A DNA stretch of 64,000 nucleotides from positions 1-64,000 of the forward strand of contig NZ_JAFIDN010000001.1 of assembly GCF_017921895.1 (NCBI RefSeq), given 5' to 3'. The position numbers and the translations under genes were made by a program. The notes under the pieces are model-generated. The model had not been told where the DNA came from. It saw only the letters and a program-made list of their open reading frames with translations, and made no database searches. Origin of the DNA: Natronogracilivirga saccharolytica (lineage in GTDB: Bacteria; Bacteroidota; Rhodothermia; Balneolales; Natronogracilivirgulaceae). This document shows positions 17,879 to 30,909 of this stretch, piece after piece. Position 1 is the first letter of the stretch; each line of letters begins with the position of its first letter.

Positions 17879-18318
17879 AATTTATCTTTGGGCACAATAG
17901 CTGCGGTTGCCTCAATTTCACAAGCCATGTCACCGTCCACAGTTGCCTTTCCCCCCATGGTCAGGAAATTCCGGCGTGAGCTGACGAGCTCTACCTCCAG
18001 CCGCAACTGGTCACCGGGCACTACCGGTCTTCTGAACCGCGCATTTTTTATACCCGAAAAGACGATGATTACTTCATCCGGATTATCAATTTTGTTTTTT
18101 AGTGTCAGCAGACAGCCGGCCTGAGCCAGAGCTTCCACCTGCAGCACTCCCGGCATGACGGCTGCACCGGGAAAGTGACCATTAAAAAACTCTTCATTCG
18201 AAGTGACGTTTTTGATGGCTACGATATTTTTTTCTCCCAGCTCCAGTACGCGGTCTACCAGCAGGAACGGGTAACGATGCGGCAGCAGCGACTTGATTTC
18301 TTCAATTCTCATGTTCAT
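17875..18318 (-). CDS. fabZ: 3-hydroxyacyl-ACP dehydratase FabZ
   Basis: A hot-dog fold dehydratase of 147 residues. It starts [24 protein letters not shown]; either the ATG at 18318 or the one at 18312 fits the family, while the frame stays open to 18363 with an unconserved extension. [19 protein letters not shown] holds the catalytic His and Glu. It dehydrates 3-hydroxyacyl-ACP in fatty acid elongation. In many Bacteroidota fabZ is fused to lpxC; here it is free-standing and heads the fabZ-panB-surE operon. Confidence 0.93.
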   Translation of the reverse strand: MNMRIEEIKSLLPHRYPFLLVDRVLELGEKNIVAIKNVTSNEEFFNGHFPGAAVMPGVLQVEALAQAGCLLTLKNKIDNPDEVIIVFSGIKNARFRRPVVPGDQLRLEVELVSSRRNFLTMGGKATVDGDMACEIEATAAIVPKDKL

Positions 18319-18493
18319 CAATTTGTTGAGGAATGTGATCGGATAAAATACAGAACTTGTCACAAGGAAACCAATGCACCCTGCATTTCGGATACAATGT
18401 GTCCGGGATGCTGTCCCTGCTCAAAAAAACCGGCTGAAAATACCCTCATCACAAATCTGCATACCGGACAACACGGGAAACAACAGATGACAA

Positions 18494-19183
18494 TTACAAT
18501 ACTTTTCCGGAATAAATGTAGGCAATCCCCTGCATGAGCGGAATAAATTCAACGGACTGAAATCTTCCGTTTTTTTTCATCTCCGCTGCAAACTGTTCTC
18601 CTGCCGGAAATGCGGCACTGGTTTCAGGAAGATACTGGTATGCATCCTTGTTGCCGCTGATCCATGCTCCCAGTGAAGGAATAACATATTTACTGTGCAA
18701 CCGGAACGGATACTTCATCAAACCGTAGGGCTGACCAAACTCCAGCACCATTACTTTTCCACCCGGCCTGACCACCCGCGCCATTTCTGCCAGTGCAGTC
18801 TGGATATCATCAACATTGCGAATACCGAAGGCGATGCTGCTGATGTCGAACGAGTCGTCTTCGTACGGGAGGTCCATGGCGTCGGCGACTTCCCACCGGA
18901 TATCAACATTTTGTTTGCGGGCCTTTTCGGGGGCGGGGGAGAGCATTTCTGCACAAAAATCAGTTCCCACCACGGTGCCGCCGGATCCGACTGCCTTTTT
19001 GTATTCTATTGCCAGATCACCGGTGCCCGTCGCACAATCCAGTACATGCATTCCCTGTCTGGCCCCGGTGAACTTTACGGCTTTTTTCCGCCAGCTGTGA
19101 TGCACACCCAGTGATAATACCGAATTGAGCAGGTCATAGCGACCCGATATGGATGCAAACATCCGCCGAACTTCTTCACTCAT
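18494..19183 (-). CDS. menG: Demethylmenaquinone methyltransferase (MenG/UbiE)
   Basis: A 229-residue SAM-dependent methyltransferase. The start VRRMFASISGRYDLLNSVLS is the UbiE/MenG signature, VLDCATGTGDLAIEY binds SAM, and FGIRNVDDIQTALAEMARVVRPGG with LEFGQP follows. It makes menaquinone from demethylmenaquinone. The window has menaquinol-type respiratory enzymes and no ubiquinone genes, so MenG is the sensible role. It starts 6 bases after the stop of the upstream membrane protein gene. Confidence 0.95.
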   Translation of the reverse strand: MSEEVRRMFASISGRYDLLNSVLSLGVHHSWRKKAVKFTGARQGMHVLDCATGTGDLAIEYKKAVGSGGTVVGTDFCAEMLSPAPEKARKQNVDIRWEVADAMDLPYEDDSFDISSIAFGIRNVDDIQTALAEMARVVRPGGKVMVLEFGQPYGLMKYPFRLHSKYVIPSLGAWISGNKDAYQYLPETSAAFPAGEQFAAEMKKNGRFQSVEFIPLMQGIAYIYSGKVL

Positions 19184-19189
19184 GCTGTC

Positions 19190-19843
19190 TTATTTCCTGT
19201 TTTTAAATTTTCTTGCTACCTCTTTTTGCTGCTCGATCAGTGACAGTATCTCCTTTTCCATGGCACCGACCTCTTTTACGGGTACATCCTCTTTAATTGC
19301 ATATTTGAGTATGATCATCTTTAATACCCGGTCATTGAGCAGCAGCGTTCCCTCAAACAATTTTCCGTGAAGCCATTCCACAAGGTAGCGAATCCACCCG
19401 AATTTCAGGAAACAGAACATGATAATACCGAAAACCACGGATTCGTATTGCCCGGTAATTCCCATCCAGCTTAAAACCAGTATGGAAATCAATACCACCA
19501 GAATCTCTTTGTCAAGTAACCATAGAATATTGGTCAGTGTCAGACTCACCAGACTGCTTTTATTTATATGCCAGATTGGAACAAAGAAAAGTGTGAGTAC
19601 AACTGCAGGCAACAGCCCCTGGTAGTACAGCAATGTCATGAATAATACAATACCAATATTATCTGCACTTCTGATCCAGATTTCGGCTTTTTTTACCATT
19701 TTTTCGAGTGTATGCTTTTCCAGCAAGCCGGGGGCATAGCTCCGGAGGGCCTTCGAGGTAATATGAAACCAGTTGCCTGCAGAAGTGAAAATTCCGCGGG
19801 GCGTTTCTATAAAATGGCTGTCTGGGTGCCTTGATACACTCAT
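19190..19843 (-). CDS. Uncharacterised multi-span membrane protein
   Basis: A 217-residue protein I do not recognise. After about 60 polar N-terminal residues there are four hydrophobic stretches (about 63-88, 92-110, 112-130 and 133-152). A charged C-terminal helix with VKEVGAMEKEILSLIEQQKEV follows, likely a coiled coil on the cytoplasmic side. No catalytic motif is visible. It is directly upstream of menG with a 6-base gap, which suggests co-expression. A link to quinone or membrane-lipid biology would be inference only. Confidence 0.75.
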   Translation of the reverse strand: MSVSRHPDSHFIETPRGIFTSAGNWFHITSKALRSYAPGLLEKHTLEKMVKKAEIWIRSADNIGIVLFMTLLYYQGLLPAVVLTLFFVPIWHINKSSLVSLTLTNILWLLDKEILVVLISILVLSWMGITGQYESVVFGIIMFCFLKFGWIRYLVEWLHGKLFEGTLLLNDRVLKMIILKYAIKEDVPVKEVGAMEKEILSLIEQQKEVARKFKNRK

Positions 19844-19909
19844 TTGGAAATATGAATCTGAATCTGCATTAGGATATATCCGGCGTATAAATTATTGCTA
19901 TCCGAGGTA

Positions 19910-19939
19910 ATCACCAAACAGGAGATCACCAAACAGGAG
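19910..19939. repeat. Two tandem copies of a 15-bp repeat
   Basis: ATCACCAAACAGGAG occurs twice in direct succession (19910-19924 and 19925-19939), with ATCAC starting a third copy. It lies in the 142-base gap upstream of the minus-strand membrane protein and downstream of comF. Confidence 0.8.
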
Positions 19940-19985
19940 ATCACTATTGTCTCAACGCCATTAACGACGGCATAGAATAAATCTT

Positions 19986-20684
19986 TTATGCCCTTGCAAC
20001 CGTAGCAAGTCCAATGTGATCACATAAAGGTCTGACAACTCCGGCTAATTCAAGCATGGTAGCACCGGTTGTGATGACATCATCGATGATAAGAACCCTG
20101 CCGGACTGAAACACTTCAGGTTTGGCAAGCTGAAATGCTCCTGCTATGTTATTTTTTCTTGATGCAGAACTTAGCCCCGTCTGAGTCCGGGTATTCTTTA
20201 TGCGTTTTATTGCCGACTGGTCAACTATTTCAGCTCCGGTTGCTTTAGATATTCCTTCCGCTATCATGGCTGATTGATTATAGCCTCTTTTCCTCTGGCG
20301 TGACGGATGAAGCGGTACCGGCAAAAGCAGCACTTCCTCATCGAGGTCAAAAAACGGATTTTTCCTCAGCTTGAGGCTTAATTTTCGTCCCAGGACCCTG
20401 CCAAGTTCAGACACCCCACTGTATTTCAGATGATGCAGGACATCCTGCAGGTATCCACCCTTGTCAAACTCCCAAAGTGAGTCCTGCATAGTAATCCAGT
20501 CCGGTATGATTAACCCGTCACAAGACTCCCTGTACTCTTCATTTGCTGGTTCAAAAGCATAATCGAGACAGTATGTGCAAATATGGCTGTTATCATGAAA
20601 CAACCTGTCTCCGCACACAAGACAACTTACCGGGTACAGTAAATCGAATATATCGGACCCCAGAGTTTTAAAATATCCAATCAA
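19986..20684 (-). CDS. comF: ComF family phosphoribosyltransferase-like protein
   Basis: A 232-residue ComF-type protein. The N-terminus has a four-Cys zinc finger (CLVCGDRLF and CTYCLDY), the middle RGYNQSAMIAEG, and the C-terminal phosphoribosyltransferase loop VLIIDDVITTGATMLE. In naturally transformable bacteria ComF helps handle incoming single-stranded DNA; elsewhere its role is less clear. It stands alone here, with about 260 bases of gene-free DNA upstream. Confidence 0.93.
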   Translation of the reverse strand: MIGYFKTLGSDIFDLLYPVSCLVCGDRLFHDNSHICTYCLDYAFEPANEEYRESCDGLIIPDWITMQDSLWEFDKGGYLQDVLHHLKYSGVSELGRVLGRKLSLKLRKNPFFDLDEEVLLLPVPLHPSRQRKRGYNQSAMIAEGISKATGAEIVDQSAIKRIKNTRTQTGLSSASRKNNIAGAFQLAKPEVFQSGRVLIIDDVITTGATMLELAGVVRPLCDHIGLATVARA

Positions 20685-20943
20685 TTCAGCACACTCCGTT
20701 TTTTTTCTCAGTTTTCATACCTTTCGGTAATTAGAGTTGAATTATCTGCGTTCCTTACAACACGGCGAATATTTCTTATATTCAGACAGATCATATACTG
20801 TTGCAGCATGAACACATTCCGGGTAATATGCCGGATTTCATGACACACAGAAGGATCCAGTGGTTTATGGGGCAATGAAACAAATCTTCTGCCGACATTT
20901 TTTATCAGCCTTTATGCAAAATCAATAATTCCAGGTAACCCAA

Positions 20944-24521
<3,578 letters not shown>

Positions 24522-24613
24522 GAAAGTCAACGGATTTGTTATTTTATGCTCCGGGAGCGGATCCAGAAATATTCCATGTTAACCATTGATCAGAATACCC
24601 AAAGAGGTTATCG

Positions 24614-24967
24614 ATGAAGTTTGAAATTCAGACCGAAGACAATTATTCCATAATGACCCTGAAATCGGAGCGGCTTGACAGCAAGGTGGCTCCGGAACTC
24701 AAAAGCCAGTTCATCGTTCTGGCCAATACCAGTGACTCCGGTCACCTTATTCTGGATTTGAGTGCTATCAGTTTTGCTGATTCAAGTGGCCTGGGGGCAT
24801 TGCTGCTTGCACAAAGACTCTACCGGGATCTTGACCGCAATCTTGTATTATGCAATGTTCCTGAGCGTATAAAGAGCCTGCTGAGCATTTCCCAGCTCGA
24901 CAACGCATTTACCATTGCCGCTGATACCGATGAAGGCATTACTCTTGCCTCTGAGATGGAAGAGTAA
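24614..24967 (+). CDS. STAS-domain anti-sigma factor antagonist-like protein
   Basis: A 117-residue single STAS domain. The phosphorylation loop is DLSAISFADSSGLGALL, where the first Ser of SSGLG is the usual target of a partner-switching kinase. VLCNVPERIKSLLSISQL is the conserved second helix. Such proteins release sigma factors or control other regulators. No RsbW-type kinase, sigma factor or phosphatase gene is nearby, so the partner is encoded elsewhere. Confidence 0.92.
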   Translation: MKFEIQTEDNYSIMTLKSERLDSKVAPELKSQFIVLANTSDSGHLILDLSAISFADSSGLGALLLAQRLYRDLDRNLVLCNVPERIKSLLSISQLDNAFTIAADTDEGITLASEMEE

Positions 24968-25027
24968 CACTTTGTACCCTCTTCGACCGGCAGCGCCGGG
25001 GCATCATAAACATAATTTTTGCATTAC

Positions 25028-26467
25028 ATGGGACTTTCATTAATTGACCTGCTGGTCATCATTCTGTATTTATTGCTTTGTGTTGTAATTGGAATCAAGG
25101 CTGGAGGACGGCCTGCCGATTCCACCTCTTACTTTAAAACGGACGGCAATGTTCCCTGGTGGGCAGTTTCACTTTCCATTGTTGCCACCGAAACAAGCAT
25201 GCTCACGGTCATATCGATCCCGGCCGTTGCCTATCTCGGAAGTTTTGTATTCCTTCAGATTGTATTCGGTTACATACTGGGCCGCATAATCATCGCCTGG
25301 CTCATACTCCCGTCCTACTTCAAAGGAGAGCAGAAAACAGCATACACGTTTTTCAAGGAGCGCTTCGGCCCCAATTTTCAAAGACTAATCTCGATCGTAT
25401 TTCTTGTTACCCGCCTGCTTGCTGACGGTGTCCGCCTTTTTGCCGCAGCCATTCCCATAAAAGTGATCACAGGGCTGGATTATCCCATTTCCATCTCCAT
25501 CATTGCCGCCCTGACACTGGCTTACACATATTACGGCGGACTGAAATCTGTCATCTGGATCGATGTCCTTCAGCTTGCCGTCTATACCTTTGGCGGTGCC
25601 TTTGTGATATGGTTTGCCGGTACACAACTTGTCGACCCGCTGATTCCCATGCTTACAGAAGCAGATAAAATGCAGGTCATTACCCTTCCGCATTCGTTCA
25701 CCGAAATATTCACCACTCCATACAATATTATTGGTGCCGTGCTGGGAGGAATGTTCCTGTCGATGGCGTCACACGGTGTCGATCACCTGATGGTCCAGCG
25801 GCTCCTGGCATGCGGACAGTTGAAAAAAGCCAGGATTGCCATCGTATCCAGTGGTTTTCTCGTGCTTGTTCAGTTTGTTCTTTTCCTGATTGTCGGGATG
25901 ACCATTTACGGCTACTATCAGGGGTTGTCCATCAGTGAACTTGGACTTACCCAGGCCGACGAGGTGCTTTTGAAATTCATCAATGAAGAAGTCCCGGTAG
26001 GTATTGCCGGACTGCTTATTGCAGGTCTGTTCGCCGCGGCAATGAGTACTCTGAGCAGTTCGCTTTCGGCCTTGTCCTCTTCTACCCTGTTTGACGTATT
26101 CCCGAAACTGTCCGAGCTTCCGAATTCGATGATCATATCCCGCGGATTCACGCTGATGTGGACCGGTGTTTTCATACTGTTTGCCATTTCTTTTTCCGAT
26201 ACCGAAAACCCGGTTGTTGAACTTGGACTGGCTATTGCCGGATTCACTTACGGAGGCCTTCTGGGAGCATTTTTCACTGGCCGGTTTACATCCATTCACC
26301 GAATCAGTGCTACCATAGCTCTGATGGTATGCGTATTTTCAATGGCGGCTATCATATTTTTAGGGAATATTGCATATCCATGGTATACTTTGATTGGCGT
26401 AAGTATTTTCTTCACTGTAGCTGCAATTGCCGACGGTATTCGCCGGCTGGTTTCCGCTGATGGGTGA
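25028..26467 (+). CDS. Sodium:solute symporter (SSS family)
   Basis: A 479-residue transporter with about 13 hydrophobic spans, beginning MGLSLIDLLVIILYLLLC. The family signature includes TETSMLTVISIPAVAYLG near the first unwound helix, RLLADGVRLFAAA, and GLFAAAMSTLSSSLSALSSS in the sodium-site helix. A TTG nine bases upstream is open, but the ATG at 25028 is the better start. The cargo is not certain; the closest relatives take up sugars, sialic acid or other organic anions with sodium. It lies between the STAS gene and the 7TM-HD gene and is transcribed with them. Confidence 0.9.
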   Translation: MGLSLIDLLVIILYLLLCVVIGIKAGGRPADSTSYFKTDGNVPWWAVSLSIVATETSMLTVISIPAVAYLGSFVFLQIVFGYILGRIIIAWLILPSYFKGEQKTAYTFFKERFGPNFQRLISIVFLVTRLLADGVRLFAAAIPIKVITGLDYPISISIIAALTLAYTYYGGLKSVIWIDVLQLAVYTFGGAFVIWFAGTQLVDPLIPMLTEADKMQVITLPHSFTEIFTTPYNIIGAVLGGMFLSMASHGVDHLMVQRLLACGQLKKARIAIVSSGFLVLVQFVLFLIVGMTIYGYYQGLSISELGLTQADEVLLKFINEEVPVGIAGLLIAGLFAAAMSTLSSSLSALSSSTLFDVFPKLSELPNSMIISRGFTLMWTGVFILFAISFSDTENPVVELGLAIAGFTYGGLLGAFFTGRFTSIHRISATIALMVCVFSMAAIIFLGNIAYPWYTLIGVSIFFTVAAIADGIRRLVSADG

Positions 26468-26497
26468 TTCTCTCAAGACATTTTTCCTCCTGTTGCT

Positions 26498-28870
26498 ATG
26501 GGATTTTTAGACAAACTGGGGCTGCAGCGCAAAAAAAAGGCTTTTGTTCCTTTCACTGTTGAAAAACAGAAAAAGGACAAGGTTCCCGGGCTCTTCAGCA
26601 AGAACAACGTATTCAAGTTTTTGCTGAGCATCGGTTTTCTGGCGCTGGTAATCGGACTCTATCCCAAATCAACCTTTCATGAAACGGCATATAACATAGG
26701 TGACCCCTGGCGGGATGATGATCTGACCGCACCGTTCACCTTTAGTCTGATAAAAGACGATGCCGAGATTCGTGAAGAAATCCGGGAAATCCAGCAGTAT
26801 ACGCCTCCCATTTTCAAGGTCGATCACAATGCCGAATCAGGCGCTTTTAATCGCCTTGATGAATTATTCCGGGAAATGCTGCCGGTGCTGCAGGCCTACT
26901 CAGACTGGCAGGAATCCAGAGCGATGGAGTCGGCCCAGGCCCGGGATGACAGCCTGTACTTCTCACGCCTTCGAAACAGGTCCGAAATCAACCTGGAAAC
27001 AAATGACTGGGAGCCCCTTCTTGAGCATTATCACGAACTGACGGAAAGCCCCGGCGATACTCCCGCATTCCACGAGCAGATACAAAACAAACTGGCTGAT
27101 CTGCTGCGCGAACTTTACTCGGACGGGGTCATCGATATCCCGAAAGATGACATCCAGACAGACGAAATCACGGTACGTGATCTGCGGGAACGCACCGAGC
27201 GGACTGTTTCCCTGGATCTGATCCGCACCGTGAATGATGCCCGGAATTTTGCAGAAACCCGTCTGGCGCGCAGGTTTGACGGAGAAGTTGTTCAGTCGGT
27301 ATTGCTGTTGTTCGACGGTATTGCAGAACCCAATTTAAGGTTCAGTGAAGAGGATACAGAAGAACAGGTTCAGGAAAAAATTGAGGCCATCTCCCCAACC
27401 AAAGGAGCTGTATCCGCCGGGCAGGTCATAATCAGGCGCGGAGACATCATTACACCCGAACGGCACAACATGCTGCAAAGCCTTGCGCGGGCACGTGCGG
27501 AAAGAGCAAGTGATATTGAGCTGTGGAAACAGTATTTCGGCGAGTCACTGCTGGTGCTGGCCGTATTCCTGATTTTCTTTTTCTATATATATCTGTACCG
27601 GCGCAAAATTTTTGATGAAAACCCGATGCTGCTTCTGGTTTTTCTGACTATTGCCCTGGTCTATACCATCGGCGCTTTTGTTGCCCGCGTTGATGAACTT
27701 TCACCTTATGTCGTGCCCTTTGCAATAGCACCTATACTGCTTACCATCATTTTCGATTCAAGGGTCGGACTGATGGCTACTACCATGGTGGCCATGCTGG
27801 CAGGTTTGATGTTTGGAAGCAGTTTCGAGTTTGTAGTGGCCACCATTACGGCCTGCAGCATCGGAGTCTATTCCGTCCGTGATATCAAAGACCGCAGCCA
27901 GTTCTATCTGACTACCCCGGCTCTCATCTTTTTCTCCTATGCCCTGGTATTGCTTGGTTTCACACTCACAAAAGTTGGCGGATGGAGCATATATGCGGAT
28001 AATCTGCTCTTTCTTGCCGGAAATGCCGTCGGTATCTGGCTGGCCTACCCGCTTATTCTGCTGGTCGAAAAGACGTTCCGTATCACTACGGACGTAACGC
28101 TTCTGGAACTAAGTGATACAAACCGCCCTATCCTCAAACAACTTATGCTGGAAGCTCCCGGCACTTTTCACCACAGCCTCCAGGTAGCCAATCTCTCAGA
28201 AGCAGCAGCCACCGGCATCGGGGCAAATTCACTGCTCTGCCGTGTAGGCGCGTTGTACCATGACATCGGAAAACTTGAAAAACCACAGTATTTCGTCGAA
28301 AATCAACGCTCAGGGAATGTACATGATAAACTGAAACCCAGGATGAGTGCACTGATCATAAAAAATCATGTGGATGCCGGTGTTAAAATGGCCAAAGAAA
28401 TCGAGCTTCCCGAAACGATCATCAAATTCATACGCACCCATCACGGCACGTCACTGATCCGGTTCTTTTACGAAAAAGCCATGAATGAGTCCGGCAATGA
28501 TCAGGAAATTCAGGAAGAAGATTTCCGCTATGATGGACCGATACCCGATTCCAAAGAAACCGGTATCATCCTGCTGGCTGACGGAGTCGAAGCAGCCTCG
28601 CGATCCATGTCAGACCATTCCTTCCAAAAGCTCGAAAACCTGGTCAACCGAATGGTTGATGACAGGCTCTCCGAAGGCCAGCTCAACAATTGCGCACTTA
28701 CTCTGAAAGACCTGAAAATTATTAAAGATATTTTCATACGTATCCTTCAGGGCATGTATCATGGCCGGGTGAAATACCCTGACAAACAGGAGGAGGCCGC
28801 TTCCGGCCAGACCGGAGAGAAGAGTGCTGATGATTCAGCCGGTAAATCAAAAAGTAACCGGGCTGAGTAA
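26498..28870 (+). CDS. 7TM-HD membrane phosphodiesterase (PgpH-like)
   Basis: A 790-residue receptor-like protein. There is one N-terminal span (about 37-56), a large outside 7TMR-HDED region (about 57-335), seven spans (about 345-545) and a cytoplasmic HD domain. The HD residues are HHSLQVANLSE starting at 558, YHDIGKLEKP near 586 and IRTHHGTSLIRFFY. In Listeria the homologue PgpH degrades cyclic-di-AMP, so the same is likely here. The lysine-rich tail (KSKSNRAE) is variable. xerD follows after 29 bases. Confidence 0.93.
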   Translation: MGFLDKLGLQRKKKAFVPFTVEKQKKDKVPGLFSKNNVFKFLLSIGFLALVIGLYPKSTFHETAYNIGDPWRDDDLTAPFTFSLIKDDAEIREEIREIQQYTPPIFKVDHNAESGAFNRLDELFREMLPVLQAYSDWQESRAMESAQARDDSLYFSRLRNRSEINLETNDWEPLLEHYHELTESPGDTPAFHEQIQNKLADLLRELYSDGVIDIPKDDIQTDEITVRDLRERTERTVSLDLIRTVNDARNFAETRLARRFDGEVVQSVLLLFDGIAEPNLRFSEEDTEEQVQEKIEAISPTKGAVSAGQVIIRRGDIITPERHNMLQSLARARAERASDIELWKQYFGESLLVLAVFLIFFFYIYLYRRKIFDENPMLLLVFLTIALVYTIGAFVARVDELSPYVVPFAIAPILLTIIFDSRVGLMATTMVAMLAGLMFGSSFEFVVATITACSIGVYSVRDIKDRSQFYLTTPALIFFSYALVLLGFTLTKVGGWSIYADNLLFLAGNAVGIWLAYPLILLVEKTFRITTDVTLLELSDTNRPILKQLMLEAPGTFHHSLQVANLSEAAATGIGANSLLCRVGALYHDIGKLEKPQYFVENQRSGNVHDKLKPRMSALIIKNHVDAGVKMAKEIELPETIIKFIRTHHGTSLIRFFYEKAMNESGNDQEIQEEDFRYDGPIPDSKETGIILLADGVEAASRSMSDHSFQKLENLVNRMVDDRLSEGQLNNCALTLKDLKIIKDIFIRILQGMYHGRVKYPDKQEEAASGQTGEKSADDSAGKSKSNRAE

Positions 28871-28899
28871 ACCGGGCTTGTGCCTGCATATCCAGACAA

Positions 28900-29805
28900 A
28901 TGACGTATTTTAAAAAACAGAGAGAACAGTATCTTTACTTTCTTAAACTTGAAAAAGGACTGGCTGAAAACTCCCTGCAGTCATATGACAATGACCTGCG
29001 GCGCTATCTGACCTTTATCGGACGCGATATCGGAATCGGCGACCTCTCAGGTGTAACTCTCGGTCACATTGAGACATATTTACTGGAGTTGCGTTCCATG
29101 CAGCTTTCGGTCAGCACCCTTTCCAGAAATATTTCATCCATCCGTGGTTTTCACCAGTTTGCCGTTGTTGAGCAATGGTGTCCGGCAAATCCCGCCGAAC
29201 TGATTGAGTTGCCGAGAAAAGGCAGAAAGCTGCCGGATGTACTTGATCAGCATGAAGTTGCTGCTGTGATTGAGGCTCCCGACCGCCGTGACCGGCTGGG
29301 ATTAAGAGATGCAGCTGTTCTGGAATTGATGTATGCAACCGGGCTCCGGGCGTCGGAAACCATTGAACTGCAAACCGATCAACTCATTAATGAACTCCAG
29401 CTTGTCAAAGTAATCGGAAAAGGTAACAAAGAGCGGCTTGTCCCCGTTGGTGAAAAAGCTCTTGAAGCCATAAGTGATTATCTTCGCAATGCACGCCCGT
29501 TTCTGATGAAAAATCCCGATACAGCAAAAAACCGCCTGTTTTTGAGCTACAGAGGGAAGCCGTTGTCCCGTATGAGCCTGTGGCATATCGTAACGGGTGC
29601 CGCAAAAGAAGCCGGCATAACCAAATCCATACATCCGCACACGCTGCGTCATTCATTTGCGACTCATTTGCTTGAGGGCGGTGCGGATCTCAGGGCAGTA
29701 CAGGAAATGCTGGGCCATGTCTCCATCCTGACTACCGAGATTTACACGCACATAGACCGTTCGTTTCTCGAAGAAGTGCACCGCACGTATCATCCGAGAG
29801 CATAA
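28900..29805 (+). CDS. xerD: Tyrosine recombinase XerD
   Basis: A 301-residue site-specific recombinase. The N-terminal SAM-like core-binding domain covers about 5-95. The catalytic set is complete: Arg150 in ATGLRASE, Lys174 in VIGKGNKER, His247 and Arg250 in HTLRHSFATH, His273 in MLGHVS and the nucleophile Tyr282 in IYTHI. It resolves chromosome dimers at dif with FtsK. It could in principle be a paralogue, but the length and core-genome neighbours fit XerD. Confidence 0.95.
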   Translation: MTYFKKQREQYLYFLKLEKGLAENSLQSYDNDLRRYLTFIGRDIGIGDLSGVTLGHIETYLLELRSMQLSVSTLSRNISSIRGFHQFAVVEQWCPANPAELIELPRKGRKLPDVLDQHEVAAVIEAPDRRDRLGLRDAAVLELMYATGLRASETIELQTDQLINELQLVKVIGKGNKERLVPVGEKALEAISDYLRNARPFLMKNPDTAKNRLFLSYRGKPLSRMSLWHIVTGAAKEAGITKSIHPHTLRHSFATHLLEGGADLRAVQEMLGHVSILTTEIYTHIDRSFLEEVHRTYHPRA

Positions 29806-29849
29806 TAACGCAGAACATTTTAATTCCCACACTCAGCATATGTTACAGC

Positions 29850-30905
29850 ATGAATAACAAGAACCCGGAACTGCACATAGTTGAACCGATTCAGTGGAAG
29901 GAAGACCACATCCGCATTATCGATCAGACTTTTCTTCCCGGAAGGGAAATTTATCAGGATATTTTCGAAGTAGGAAAAGTGTGGGAGGCGATCCGTTCCC
30001 TGCGGGTACGCGGAGCTCCGGCCATAGGTATTGCAGCAGCCTACGGAGTTTACCTTGGAGCCAAAGATCTGCCGGAGATCGAAATAGTTGATCTTCACTC
30101 AGAGATTCAGCGAATCTGCGAATACCTGTCGTCGGCACGACCCACTGCTGTAAACCTGCAGTGGGCACTGGACCAGGCTCTTAGTCTGTCTGACAGCATG
30201 CAGGGAGAACCTGCGGAAAAAATCACATCCGCCCTGCTGGATCTGGCCAGGGACCTTCACGAAAATGACAAGCAAATCTGCGCTGATATTGGAATTGCCG
30301 GCCAGGAGCTTATTCCTGACAATGCCGCCATTATCACCCATTGCAATACGGGAAGTCTGGCAACCGGAAAGTACGGTACGGCACTTTCTGTCATATATCA
30401 TGCCCACCTGAAAGGTAAAAAAATTCACGTGTGGGTGGATGAAACCCGCCCTTTGCTGCAGGGAAGCAGACTTACCGCCTGGGAACTTGAGAAAACTGGA
30501 ATTGATTATCACATCATTGCAGATTCCATGGCCGGATGGGTCATGAAATCAAGCAAACCCGACCTTGTCATAGTGGGGACGGACCGTGTGGCGGCAAATG
30601 GTGATGTTGCCAATAAAATCGGCACATACAGTCTTGCTGTTCTGGCAAAGCATCACGGTATCCCTTTTTACGTAGCGGCACCGAAGTCATCCATCGACCT
30701 GAATACTCCGACAGGTGATGACATTCCCATTGAAGAACGCCAGGATGATGAGCTTCGAGTCATAGGCGATCAGGTTACCGCACCGGAAAAAGCTCCGGTG
30801 TATAATCCGGCCTTTGACATCACCCCGCACGAGCTTGTTGATGCTTTTATCACGGAAAAAGGGATAATCCGGCCGGACTATACCGCGAGCCTGAAACAGA
30901 TCTGA
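29850..30905 (+). CDS. mtnA: S-methyl-5-thioribose-1-phosphate isomerase
   Basis: A 351-residue enzyme of the methionine salvage pathway, which opens methylthioribose-1-phosphate to methylthioribulose-1-phosphate. It has RGAPAIGIAAAYGVYLGAK near 50, THCNTGSLATG near 162 with the catalytic Cys, VDETRPLLQGSRLTAWEL, and GTDRVAANGDVANKIGTY with the catalytic Asp. It belongs to the eIF2B-like fold. The rest of the pathway is not nearby. It converges with the next gene with only 4 bases between. Confidence 0.95.
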   Translation: MNNKNPELHIVEPIQWKEDHIRIIDQTFLPGREIYQDIFEVGKVWEAIRSLRVRGAPAIGIAAAYGVYLGAKDLPEIEIVDLHSEIQRICEYLSSARPTAVNLQWALDQALSLSDSMQGEPAEKITSALLDLARDLHENDKQICADIGIAGQELIPDNAAIITHCNTGSLATGKYGTALSVIYHAHLKGKKIHVWVDETRPLLQGSRLTAWELEKTGIDYHIIADSMAGWVMKSSKPDLVIVGTDRVAANGDVANKIGTYSLAVLAKHHGIPFYVAAPKSSIDLNTPTGDDIPIEERQDDELRVIGDQVTAPEKAPVYNPAFDITPHELVDAFITEKGIIRPDYTASLKQI

Positions 30906-30909
30906 GATA

